Position numbers and translations under genes: made by a program. The notes under the pieces were generated by a model, which was given only the letters and a program-made list of their open reading frames with translations, ran no database searches and had not been told where the DNA came from. DNA of 64,000 nucleotides, taken from NCBI GenBank assembly GCA_001692895.1, contig KV748184.1, positions 744,001 through 808,000 of the forward strand. Direction: 5' to 3'. Source of the stretch: Cenococcum geophilum 1.58. Taxonomy: Eukaryota > Ascomycota > Dothideomycetes > Gloniales > Gloniaceae. Below are positions 11,326 to 22,399 of this stretch, piece by piece. How positions within the stretch are numbered: the first letter of the stretch is position 1; every line of letters starts with the position of its first letter.

Positions 11326-11500
11326 TAAAGAATCTGGAAAGTGGAATAAGAAAGTATAGAAACCTAAAGGTTAAGGATTAAGTAATTATAAGACTAAGGA
11401 GTAAAGGCCGAACTAGGGACCTTAGTAGTAAAAATTATTTAGGCGGACTCTATAGCGAGATAAATAGTTTAAAGATAAAGCTTATATAAATTATAAGCCC
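11326..11500 (+). mobile_element. Gypsy gag remnant, right part
   Basis: Continuation of the Gag frame after the Harbinger-like element: joined across the TAA duplication it reads STKESGKWNKKV and further RIP-interrupted basic residues, as expected downstream of a gypsy gag core. It fades at about 11480-11520 where composition becomes GC-rich. Confidence 0.6.
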
Positions 11501-12230
11501 GCGAAGCCCTACTGCACGCGTCCACGTCGCCGCGGGTGGAAACATCATTAGGATACTAATCCTTTTGATGGCCAAGTGCAGAGGCGATGGTAGAGAGCCG
11601 TCGCAGCGCGTGCAGCGCGCTGTCGTTCGACTCTGTGGTGTTGAGCCCGCAACGCGTACGAAGCATCGCCCTCAACAACACCAGGAGCCTCACTGCCTCC
11701 GCTTGGAGCTCCCGTTCTACCATCTAGGGAGGCCTACCAAGGGAAACTGGGATACGAAAACCACCCGATATACGTCTACCTAGCTCATAGCTAGGGCCGA
11801 AACTGGCCTTATTAAGCCAGTAGATGCGGACGCGTCCTAGGCGTACAACAGGACACCCTTAGGCTTGCACTAGCTCTGAGACCGAATGGATATAGCGAGG
11901 GCGTAGGGAACCCTTTTTTATAAGAACTTGTTAAGGTTAACGCGTTATAGATACCTTATATAAAACTTATTAAGGCCCCAAAGGCCACCGCGAAGAACTT
12001 ATTAAGGCCCTACCTAAAGAACTCGTTAAGGCCCCTCTAAGGGCCTATCTAGTATACTAGTACACCTAGGTGACTTAGAAAAGGGTCTTAATAGGTATAG
12101 TACGCGCGACCTAGTTAACAGTAACGCGATAGTAACGCGACGGCGACTAGACGGCTTAATAAGGTAGAAACATGGGTAAAGCTCTAGGTAGCGGAAACAC
12201 AGGCCAGCTTTAACGGCCCTATAGCGTCAA
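11500..12230. other. Mixed-composition sequence with a short degenerate repeat
   Basis: About 11500-11900 is GC-balanced, with a 72-codon frame (11565-11783) that I do not recognise. About 11920-12040 carries four degenerate copies of aagaacttattaaggccc (near 11922, 11964, 11994, 12018). No gene can be supported. Confidence 0.4.
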
Positions 12231-12348
12231 AAGGCGACTTACAGGAGGGTCTTAATAGGCGTAGTGTACGCAACCTAATGTATATGTATAAGGCGACTTA
12301 TAGGAGGGTTTTAATAGGCGTAGTGTACGCAACCTAATATATATATAT
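12231..12348. repeat. 59-bp tandem duplication
   Basis: Two units, 12231-12289 and 12290-12348, both start aaggcgactta and share taataggcgtagtgtacgc. They differ only by transitions (C/T, G/A), a RIP pattern. No coding function is visible. Confidence 0.85.
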
Positions 12349-13291
12349 GGGGGAGGCTGCAGGGGAAATATAGGCCAGTTGGATAAGGACTTAATAATTA
12401 GAGACATAGGCATAGCTTATAAAAAGGGGGGACATAAGCTTAGTTAGTAGGAGAGGGGGGAGTAGGTTGCCTAGCACAGGACCTAGTCTACGGCTCCCTC
12501 CTATAAGATATGGTCGGCCTATTATAGGGAGACCTTTATAGGTAATGTAAAACGGGAGCTAGTAGTATATAGAGTGTTACGCCCCTATATTACTACTAGT
12601 TTCCTACAGGGCGTAATACGTAGTAGCTACTACTAGCTTTAGGGATCTTACCCCTTAGCTAGGCTCTAACCCCTAGTGCACTTAGTATATAGGCAGGATT
12701 ACGTCCTAGCCGGAGAAAACTACTACGTAGCTTAAGAGAACGGATACGCGTGTTAGTATATTAATAGACGGAACTGTTCGCCTTTAGGGCAGTATACTAG
12801 TAAGACGTGCTTAAGGAGCAAATAGGAGTTACTTAGGTAGAGGAGGCTTTTTAGTCTAGGCCTTAACTATAGAAGGTACCTAAGGCTTCTATACTGCAGA
12901 ATACAGCTATAATACCTTTATAGGATTATACTAGTAGGCATATAAGACGGGAGTTGCGACCTCTAAAAAAGGCAGCTTATACCCATACCGGCAGAAATAA
13001 TAGAAAAGGTATAAAACTAGAGGCTATAGAAGGCTCCTAAGCCGTATAAAAGCGTACTAACTCTAGGAGGAGACTCTTATATAGACCACGGGGGGGCGGA
13101 CTGGTGCTTAGGCCAATCCTATTATAAGATATCTAAAAGAACTGGTAAAACCCCCTATTAAGGTAGTGGCAGCTAACTATTTATAAAAAGCCCCTAGGCC
13201 TTTAGGCCTAAGTTTAGGATAAATACTAGAAAACTAGGGTAGAGGCCTAGATAAGCAGGTATATTAAACTCTACTATATAACTACCTACTA
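12349..13291. other. RIP-mutated sequence, unassigned
   Basis: Strong TA crowding and stop codons in all frames. I could not match it to the LINE, gypsy or copia domains in the window. Its right edge (13291/13292) is sharp: beyond it the DNA is nearly the same as 26862 onward. It may be part of the host gypsy (RT region destroyed) or another element. Confidence 0.4.
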
Positions 13292-14580
13292 GAGGTTACG
13301 CCTATTATATATAGCAGTTATCTAGCCAACTATAACGTATAGGTCCAGTATTTAGGCCATTAGAGAATCTAAGAAAGGCCCCCCTAAATTACTCCTTAAA
13401 CCACTCTAAAAGGTCTAAATAGCCTACCTCTAAAGTATAATAGGCGGATATAAGCAAACGGCCATAGCACTACTTAAAAAGGAAGCCAATATTCCCCCCC
13501 TATAACTATATATTAAAGCCACTACAATATAAAGGGCGTAAAATAAACGTAACTCTAATATTATAAAGTATATTAAGATACGCCTAAATAAACTATAGAG
13601 GGATCTTAGGGCGCCTTATAGGAGAACAAACCAATAACCCTAAAGTAGGGAAGATATATTAGAGAAACAGGTAAAGAAAGTAAAAGAAGAATAGTGCTAC
13701 TTTAGGGCCCAGGCCTATATAGAGGAGGAAGGGAAACGTGTAAGAGGCTAGTAAAAACAATAGTAAGAGAAAAAAAGGAGCTAAAGTAGAGTATAAAAAA
13801 ACGCTAGGAAACCATCTACTATAATATAATACTGGCTGGACTAACGCTAGAAAGGCGTATAGGAGTTAAAGGTATAAAGGCTAATTAAGGTAAGAGGAAC
13901 CTAAGCTATAGTATAGTTAACGCTATAGGGGGTAAATACTTTAGGGCTCTAAGAAGGCCTAATAAAGGTAGAAAATATAATAGTAATACTTTTAAGAATA
14001 GGAATAATAGGACTAAAAGACTGGCTCTACTGGGTGGGTATCTTAGTAGGTAGCCTAAGATATAAATATAGCTGGCTAAGACAGATACTAAAACATGTAA
14101 TACTATTATACCCCTTATACACTAACTAAGAAGCAATACTCTTAGTAGCTGGCATAGAGAACTATAATATATTACTCTTAATATAAAAAGGCCTTAAGGC
14201 GGTTACCTAGTGGCTTATTAGCTAAAATATACTAAACCAGTTCCGGGTTATAAGGGAAATAATAATAGAGGGTGGGAGGGGTAAGCAACGGGCGCCCCCT
14301 AATAACTCTATAGTAGTAGAGTAAAGTTTATAATACTAGCGCGTCCGTAGGCTTATTACGGCAGTAGTGGTTCTTAAGGAGGTTAAAAAGTAAAGTAGTA
14401 GAGCACTATAGGTGACTTATAGGCGCCTTATAGGCGCCTTATAGGTAAGTCCTAAAAGGTAAGGAGATAGATTATAGGGTTTTCTTAAATAGAGTTTTCT
14501 CCCTATATATATATAAGGAGTAGTCCGCGTAGGCCTAATAGGGATCTAAATTAGACGTTAAGCAATGAATAATAATAATA
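13292..14580 (+). mobile_element. Tad1-like LINE, 5'-truncated 3' end (copy A)
   Basis: About 1.29 kb that aligns along its length with 26862-28140. It begins inside the RT C-terminal part (cgcctattatata...), runs through a Cys/His-type C-terminal segment (translated GLKAVT and NQFRV blocks at about 14190-14260), and ends with aagcaatgaataataataata. The shared (aat)n-like tail marks the LINE 3' terminus. Differences from copy B are mostly transitions. A fixed 3' end with a variable 5' cut is the normal result of target-primed reverse transcription. Confidence 0.8.
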
Positions 14581-15150
14581 TATAAATTATAAAAAATAAG
14601 AATATTATACTAGAGACTATAGGAGTAGTTAAAGGACTAATATAGTAAAGGGCACTAGGTTAGTTTAAGACACTAAAGTATAAAAAGTAAACTAAAAATA
14701 TAATAGAAATAAAGCTATTAGGCGCTACTATTAAGAACTAGACCTAATAGGCCTATTATATAAATAGTAAGGTTTAGGTACTATAAGAAGCAAATCTATA
14801 ATAGAAGGTTTTTATAAAGAATTATAATAATTTCTTAAGCAGCTATTATAGTCTAACTAAGATAATAGAGCTACTTTAATATAAATACTATTAGCTAAAG
14901 CTTAAATAGGAAGTAAAGGAGTATATTAACTATTATAAAAGTATTAAGTATATAAAATCCAGAGGTATAAGCTATAGGGTTTACTTAAATCGGTTTCTCC
15001 TACTAGTAAGCTATAGTAATATTACGCTATAGACTTTATTATAGATCTTCCGCTATTTAAGAATAGGTAAGGATAAATATATAATTTGGTTCCCGTACTT
15101 ATTAATAGGTTTTTAAAGTACGTCTAATACTTTCCCGCTAATAAAATAAT
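14581..15150 (+). mobile_element. Gypsy integrase remnant, part 1
   Basis: Plus-strand translation of about 14850-15150 gives a gypsy integrase start: AIDFIIDLPLFKNRQGQIYN, then VPVLINRF, then YFPANKII, ending exactly at the copia insertion. The pattern DFI.DLP.SK...VDRFSKY..F is diagnostic of Ty3/gypsy integrase. It may belong to the same decayed element as the gag at 9541-11500, with the RT region lost or replaced by the LINE. Confidence 0.7.
15146..15150. other. Target-site duplication of the copia element (left)
   Basis: ATAAT immediately before the left LTR, matched by ATAAT at 21255-21259 immediately after the right LTR. A 5-bp duplication is the normal size for copia integrase. Confidence 0.9.
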
Positions 15151-15418
15151 TGTATAATTACAGCACCTGTTGTACCAAACGCGTGCTTACGCGTTCGGTA
15201 CACCAGGTACGCGTTTATGCGTTTAGTGCACCAACCACTCGCTTACGCGTTTGGTGCACTTATGAAGCACTGACTAATTAGGGGGGAGGTGCATCAGTAT
15301 ATAGACCACGTAGTCTGCTTCATATAATCGATAGTCACCATTTAAATAAGCATACGATACTACATATATTTCGTGCCCGTGGATACGACTCACTCATACT
15401 ATTAAGTTAGTACGAATA
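15151..15418 (+). repeat. Left LTR of copia element (268 bp)
   Basis: Begins TGTATAATTACAGCACC and ends TACGAATA (originally ..ACA; CA to TA fits RIP). Same length as the right LTR. By eye I count about 19 differences between the two, all transitions. Confidence 0.9.
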
Positions 15419-17426
15419 CTGATTAGTGAGCGCGCACAGATCAGCAATCACTTAATACCTCCCCCTGAGCGATACACACGACAGCAACCACCCATTTAGA
15501 CTCCTAGTACAACCTACTAGAAGGTTAGAAGTCGGGGATTACGGACTATTACTAACTCTATATACTTATTTAAGTCTTAATACGGTTTACTAGAAGTTAT
15601 AGACGCGAATACAGACCTATACGGAACCCCTATCCTTAAACCCCTCGAACCTTAAACCTCTTCGGACCTTTTACGGAAAACCCTTACCCTCCTATAAACT
15701 ATTACGGACCTGTTAATTGATTTTACGGACCGTTATAAGACCTCCCCCACCTATTACAAGCTGCTACCACCCGCTACGCACTACACTACACTATAGTATG
15801 GCAGACATTAGTAAGCAAGTTAGTAAAGGTTAAAAGAAGTGGAGATAAGGAGTCGACGTTATATCTATAAACGACGTTAACAACTATATTAGTTTTAAAA
15901 TCCTTAAATATAAACACTTTAAGCTTATAAATAACGACCTATAGGAGCAATACTAGGAAGACTTTACGGACTTTACGGAAGCTATTCTTAAGGCCTATAA
16001 CCCTATTACTATCCATAAACTATAAACCCTTTTATATAACTAAGGTGTATGGGTTAAAAGGAATAAATAAGTCACTATTATATAGTCCTTATATAATATA
16101 ATATATAAAAAGGACCAAATAAAATAGACTAAAGAGGAAATCTTAGACCAGTTCTAAGAAATTAAGGAACTCTTTACTTCTTCTAAACTTAATATAATTG
16201 CTAGCCTTATACCTAACCCACTTAACTAAATTCGTCCCATAAACCTAAGTGGCTTTAGACTTGACCTTATTGGCTAAAATATACCCTACTCTTAAGTTAC
16301 GGATTATAATACCCCTGTAAACCAAAATACGGACTAAACTACCCCTACTATTCAAGTTATAGACCCGCAAGCTATATATCCGCAAGCTATAGATCCGTAA
16401 GTTATAGATCCGCAACCTACTTAAGTAAAGACCTATAGCAAGGAGCTAGCTAACCTAGCTAAGCTCTATACCAACGAATCTAAGTACAGCGGTGAAAATG
16501 ATAATTTTGACTTTAAACTAACCATCTTTACGGACCTCTGCTAGAAGGCTGATATTCCTAAACAAGAGTTTAGCTAAGCCTACTCTACTATGCTGCGCGG
16601 CCTAGCACTTAACTACTATTACACTAACCTTAAGAGTAACCCCCTTGGTGTCCCCTTTAATAAGCTATACAAAGCTACCTATAATTACTTTAAAGGACTA
16701 AAATATAGGCGTAATATCCTTACCTAATGGAATGCGACTAAGCTACGGACCGTAATCAATAAGAATACTGAAAAATCGACTATAGAGTGCCTGTAAATTC
16801 TTATTAAAGACCTCCGGCACCTATAGTATGGCCTTAACGCTAAGCTTTAAATAGACGACTTCCTATATAATAAACTTATTACGGCCTACTAGAAAGTAGA
16901 GCCCTATAAGTACGCCTACTATAAGCCTGTAGATACCTTAGCTAGCCTTATTAATGATCTACGCTCCTCTATTATAACCTATAAAGTCTTAAACCCATTA
17001 GGCAGCACTTAAGCCTTTATTACGGATATTTAATATCTATAAACAGACTTAGACGTCTACTTTACGGACCGCCGCTACCGCTAGCAGCACCTGTACCGAC
17101 TAAGTCCTACCCGTAACCCCCGCAGCAACCCCTATATAAAAGCATACCCCCACAGACAAATAAGCCAGAAATGCTTCGTGTGTAGTAAGGAAGGATATTA
17201 GTCTATAAGGTATACCTAGAAAGAACGTAATAGGTCTAAGAAGAGATTTGATAAACGGATTAGCCAGTTTATCTTAGAATATAAAGGAGAGGAAGAAGAG
17301 GAGCCCCCTGATAAGTTAATAGAAGCCCTTATAATTAACTTTAACCTAAATAACTAGGAATAGGAGACCCTAGAGACGTTCCTAACTACTTTTAAACCTT
17401 TTACGGATAGCTAAGCCTTTAATATT

Positions 17427-17627
17427 ATGACCGTATTAGCTGACCGTTCCTTTATACACTTAGTTACGCCTAAAAACCATTCCGCAAGCACCCCTATTAT
17501 AAATGTTATAGATTATAAGCAGGACCTATTTGCATATATCACTATAGAACGCTATACCCCTAAGGAATTCTACGGTGTTATAATCGATATAGGCGCCTCT
17601 AAGAAGTCTACTACAGGCTACGGATAA
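17427..17627 (+). pseudogene. Copia protease fragment
   Basis: A 66-codon stop-free piece of the copia polyprotein. It contains FYGVIIDIGASKKSTTGYG, the aspartic-protease active-site region (normally DTGAS; Ile for Thr fits a C-to-T change in ACA/ACC). It ends at a TAA that would be CAA (Gln) before RIP. It is not an independent gene. Confidence 0.8.
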
Positions 17628-20600
17628 TACCTCATATATAGGACCACCGTAAATAACAATACGGACATTAATATTACGCAAACTAGGGCCGTAAACGTCC
17701 AATTCGGCATTGGCTTAACTGCATTAATTGGATTAGTTGTAGTTAAGACCCTAATTGGCCTAGTTAACTTCTATATAGTAAAAGCAGACACCCCTTTCTT
17801 ACTTTGCCTTGCGGATATAGATAGGTTATAGGTTTACTATAATAATATTACAGACACCTTAATCGGCCCTATAACTGCCCTAGGAAGTAAGTATATTACC
17901 CTGCCAATTATATGACGATTTGGACACCCGTTCCTTATATAGGGAGAGACTTTACGGACCTACATTTAGGAATCTTTTGACTATAACCTATGCTACCTTA
18001 CCAGTACGGAGATCTACCGTCTATACCGCCGTTTCGGCTACCTATTAGCCGAAAAGCTATATAGAGTCCTTGAACGCTCTAGACATGACGATGTTAATAG
18101 GAAGGCAGTTAATTACCTAACTAAATACTGCTCCTTTTACTAGAAATATGGACGTTCCCTAGGCCGATTTAAGTTCACCCTTTGTAAGGACCTTAACTTT
18201 AACCACTTAGTGTACGTAGACATTATGTATATTAACGGCAGCCCAGTATTACATATAATTGATAAGGTAACCCACTACTAAGCCGCCCGTTAGTTGCAAA
18301 ATATATCTATAAAGTATACTTAGGATATTTTATGGACCTGCTAGATTAATACGTACGTTAAACCTCCTAAGTATATCACCTACGACGCCGGTAGGAACTT
18401 TATTAGTAAGGAATTCTAGCAGTATGCTACGGCTATAGCTATATTAATAAAAGCTGTTCTAGTTAAGGCGCATTAGTCTATTAGGCTTATTAAGTGAGCT
18501 TACCTAGCTCTATAGAGAGCTTATTAGATTATTACGAATAAGTATAAGGATATCTAAAGGGAACTGGCTTTATAGATGGCTGTAAAAGCCGTTAACGACA
18601 CCGCTAGCCCTAATGGACTAGTACCTACCCTTTTAGTTTACGGAGCCTACCTAAGGATAAGCAACCTAGGCCCCCCTACCCCGTCTATTACGGAATAAGC
18701 AGCTATAATATAGAAGGCAATAGCCGAAATAGTTAAATTATGGGCTAAATAAGCTATTAATAACGCCTTATATTACCGTAACGGACCTAATACAACCTTA
18801 GTATATAACCTCTCGCTTAACTCTGAAGTCCTTATATGGCGTAAAAGCGGCAGTTGGAATGGACCTTACTATTTACTAGCCGTAGAAAATAAGACGTGCT
18901 GCGTATAGCTTTCTAGTGGGCCAACTAGCTTTAGAAGCACGTCTGTAAAACCCTACTTTTGGCCTAAAAACACCCATAATGTTAAGCTAGATAAACTAGA
19001 AGCAACCACTAAACCAGACGAACTAGAAACGACTACTGAATTAGATAAACTAGAGGCACCCTTGCCTACCCTAGAGGTCCCTTAGAAACCCACTAAACCT
19101 ATTAAACCTGCTATAAAGCGTGGCCAAGGACGCCCCCGTAAGAATCCCATAACGGAGAACCACCTAACCTCCGTAGGCATATCCGTAAAGCAATCTCCGC
19201 CTGCGGATATATTAGTTCTAGTATAAGAAACCCCTTTTATGGACTTACGGCGTAAAGAGATTAATGGACTACTTAAAAAGGGTGTCTTTGCGATTATAAC
19301 GGAGAGAGATATTCTATAAGGCGTCCGTATATTTAACTTACGCTTTATTAACGAGATTAAGCACCCTAGTACTAATAAAGCCTTTAAGAAATTAAGGCTC
19401 GTTATATAAGCTTATAACGACTAGGGAAAGGACCTAATCCTTACGCAATCGCCTATAATTTAATGGGTTAGTTAACAGATTATACTTGCACTTACGCCTA
19501 GACTACAGTAAACTAAATCCGTAGCCCTTTATTTATGGGACATCTTATAAGCCTATATGCAGTTTAATACCTATCTAAGTAGGGATATCTTTATACGACC
19601 ACCCTATAAGCTTAACCTATAATTAGGAATAATTTTATAGGTTATAAAACCTCTTTACGGAGTACTAAAAGCCAGAAACTATTGGTTTAAGACATACTAC
19701 TAGCACTATATTAGTAAACTTAAAATGGAATAGTTGACCTACGACCCCTGCCTCTTATATAGCCCATTAAACGGCCTTAGTATTATTGGACTCTAAATAG
19801 ATAATACCCTCTTCTTAGCAAACCGGACATTTATAGACGCTAAAGAGACTAAACTATAAGAAGCTAAGTTCCTAGTAAAGCCGTAAGAGCAGTTAACTAA
19901 GCAGACTCCAATTAAGTTTAATGGAGGCTTAATTATATAAAAGGGCAACTTAATCTAGCTAACCTAGGAACGCTAAGCTTAAAACCTAAAGCTTGTTATA
20001 GTAAAGCCTATAGACCTCACCAGTTCCCGCGGAGAGACCTATAAAACTGTAAATATAAAGGACTAATACGCTATATAGCGTGCAAGAGGCGCCTATATTG
20101 CTATAGTCTGCCAACCCAAATCTACCTACGATTTATCCTTTGCGGCCCAGGTAATAGATCCGCAAGAGGAAAATATTAAGTAGCTTAATAAGCGTATTTA
20201 GTAGCAAATTAATAATGCAATAAGAGGACTTACTTTTGTACCACTAGACCTAAATTCCCTTAGCGTACTAGTATTTACGGATGCCTCCTTTACTAATAAT
20301 AAAGACCTATTATTACAAATTAGCTTTATACTTATACTTACGGACTATAATTAGGACGCAAATATTCTATACTAGTCCTTAATTAAATATAAATGAGTAA
20401 CCCGTAGTGTACTAGCTTCCGAACTATACGCACTAGCTTATGGCTTTAATATAGCAGCCGCAATTAAATTAATAATCTAAAAGATCCTATAGCTAGAGCA
20501 GTTACCCCTAGTTCTATGTACCAATTTAAAGTCCCTCTATGACTGCCTAGTTAAACTAGGTACAATATAAAAAAAGAGGCTTATAGTCGACCTAATGTGC

Positions 20601-20986
20601 TTATATTAGGCCTATAAACGACATGAGATTACGGAGGTTAAATGGATTAGCGGCGGAAATAACCTAGTAGATGCCATAACTAAGGTAAAGCTGTGTTAAG
20701 CTCTTAAAACCCTAATTAACACAAACAAGCTTAATCTAAAAGTCATAGAATAGGTAGAACGAGACTGACGGAGCACTTATGGTCTATTTACGGCCCGCTG
20801 GAAGGCCGTATGGTTTATTTTACGGACCGTAAGCAGGACTCACGACCAGTTTAAAGCACGATTTAGAAGGTAGCCTAGACGGCACATCAGGGGAGATTTC
20901 TTATGTATTTCCTTTATGTTTTACGGTTCTATTAAAGCAATTACGGAGGCTATATATAGGTGGTTTCATTTTTTAAGTACTGCCAG

Positions 20987-21254
20987 TGTATAATTATAGC
21001 ACCTGTTGTACTAAACGCGTGCTTACGCGTTTGGTACACTAGGTACGCGTTTACGCGTTTAGTGCACCAACCACTTGCTTACGCGTCTGGTGCACTTATG
21101 AAGCACTAACTAATTAGGGGGGAGGTGCATTAGTATATAGACCACGTAGTCTGCTTTATATAATCGACAGTCACCATCTAAACAAGTATACGATACTACA
21201 TGTATTTCGTGCCCGTGGATACAACTCACTCGTGCTATTAAGTTAGTACGAACA
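20987..21254 (+). repeat. Right LTR of copia element (268 bp)
   Basis: Begins TGTATAATTATAGCACC and ends TACGAACA, followed by the target duplication ATAAT (21255-21259). It contains the same four direct cgcgttta/tggtgca motifs as the left copy. Confidence 0.9.
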
Positions 21255-21340
21255 ATAATTAATATATAAATGCTTATAATCCTAATTAAGGAGAAATGCT
21301 TTCTTAAAGTAGATTAACTATACTTTATTATTACTAATAA
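21255..21340 (+). mobile_element. Gypsy integrase remnant, part 2
   Basis: Continues the integrase reading frame after the copia element once one ATAAT copy is removed: PANKII joins to NI.MLIILIKEKCFLKVD and then LYFIITN, the region that leads to the SDRG motif. It is then interrupted by the inverted-repeat element at 21341. Confidence 0.7.
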
Positions 21341-21771
21341 TGTATTTTATTAGTTATCCGGTAATATTAGTTATCTAATAACCCTAAAAAACTACTAAAA
21401 ATTAGAAAAACTGCACCTTAATATCTTAATAATAGCTTAATAATACATTCCGAAATTCTATAATTAGCCTTTTATACCTATATTAAGACCTTTAATAAAG
21501 TTCTAGTATAATAAGTCTGGCCAATATTTAGATATTGGGTTTTAGTTCTTAATATAAAGCTAAGTTACAATATTTGCGATATTTTTAGAGCTACTTAATA
21601 GATTATTTTTAAATCTAATAAGAGGGTTAAAATAGGTATAAAAGGCTAATTATAAAATTTTGGAATTTATTATCAAGTTATTATCAAGATATTAAGGTGC
21701 AGTTTTTCTAATTTTTAGTAGTTTTTAGGGCTATTAGATAACTAATATTACCGAATAACTAATAAGACACG
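21341..21771. mobile_element. Inverted-repeat (foldback) element, about 431 bp with 140-bp arms
   Basis: The left arm (about 21341-21487) and the reverse complement of the right arm (about 21631-21771) match over about 140 bp with scattered transitions. Both contain ggtaatattagttatctaat, aactgcaccttaatatct and agccttttatacctat. The central 140 bp is unique and AT-rich. There is no coding capacity. It is probably a non-autonomous DNA transposon (long-TIR MITE). The exact ends and target duplication are unclear, because the outermost bases differ. Confidence 0.7.
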
Positions 21772-22270
21772 TTAGGGGCAACGTCTTTTTAAGCTAATAC
21801 TAGTTAGATTTATTCTTCTATTTAAGATAGACTACTATTATAGTATAGCTTTCTATCTATAGATAGATAGGTAAATAGAATACTAGAACTAGAAACTAGA
21901 GTTTTATTTACAAATATATTTAAACTATTAGTAAGATAATTAGTATAAGCTACTTCTATTTACGGAATACGCTTATAACTTAAAGTAATATTTGTTATAT
22001 TAATATATACTAATCTAGATTGCCTATAGCGTTTAACTATATAGGTTTAATAGTATACCTACTAATTACTAGCTAAGGCCGTATAATTAATTATAGGACC
22101 CTTTTAAAAAGTTTAAGGATATCTACTAGAGAGTATAAGAGTACTTTAAGGTATAAAATAAGTAGTGGAAGTATATAAAGCAAAGCCTATAAAATGCTTA
22201 AGAATAGTAGAGACTTTAGTATAACGGTAAACACTAAATAAGCATTTTAGAGTAGGCGATAAGGTATAAC
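21772..22270 (+). mobile_element. Gypsy integrase remnant, part 3
   Basis: Begins at RGNVFLS.Y (the SDRGxxF motif of gypsy integrase), followed by FYL.IDR.IEYQNQ, equivalent to FHPQTDGQTERQNQ, then LEFYLQIYLNY and a TEYAYNL block (usually AEFAYNN), and near 22240 a FRVGDKV block. This completes the integrase begun at 14850, with two elements nested in it. Confidence 0.75.
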
Positions 22271-22318
22271 GGTGCTGGGACACGCCACCTACCATATTCT
22301 ACGGACCTTAACTTCCAC

Positions 22319-22375
22319 TAACTAATTAGGATTTTCCATACCAGGCATAGAAAATCGCTATTAGCCCGCTTACTA
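22319..22375. repeat. Palindromic motif shared with 131-185 (inverted)
   Basis: About 50 bp matching the reverse complement of 131-185, centred on the imperfect palindrome attttccataccaggcatag. Both copies lie just downstream of a gypsy pol region in the same orientation relative to the element, so it is probably a gypsy 3'-end motif. Differences are transitions. Confidence 0.6.
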
Positions 22376-22399
22376 CTAGCGCCTTAGCGACCCTCGCCA

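Larger units (their letters stand above)
15151..21254 (+). mobile_element. Ty1/copia retrotransposon, structurally complete, RIP-inactivated
   Basis: About 6.1 kb with two 268-bp LTRs and a 5-bp target duplication. Domains run in copia order on the plus strand: Gag (about 15800-17200) with a CCHC knuckle (KCFVCSKEGY near 17170); protease near 17570 (GVIIDIGASKKST, usually DTGA); integrase (about 18170-18560: LNFNHLVYVDIMYI and a processed core with HDAG-like and LVERY-like remnants); RT (about 19230-20000: EINGLLKKGVF, then a YGVL block, then a D-D block near 19800); RNase H (FTDASFTNNKDLLLQI, about 20277-20325). Each domain is broken by TAA/TAG codons. Family and order are secure; activity is excluded. 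It sits inside a gypsy integrase gene. Confidence 0.9.

Noticed and set aside
11565-11783. 72-codon frame in the GC-balanced patch
   Set aside because: No recognisable motif or splice partners; probably chance.
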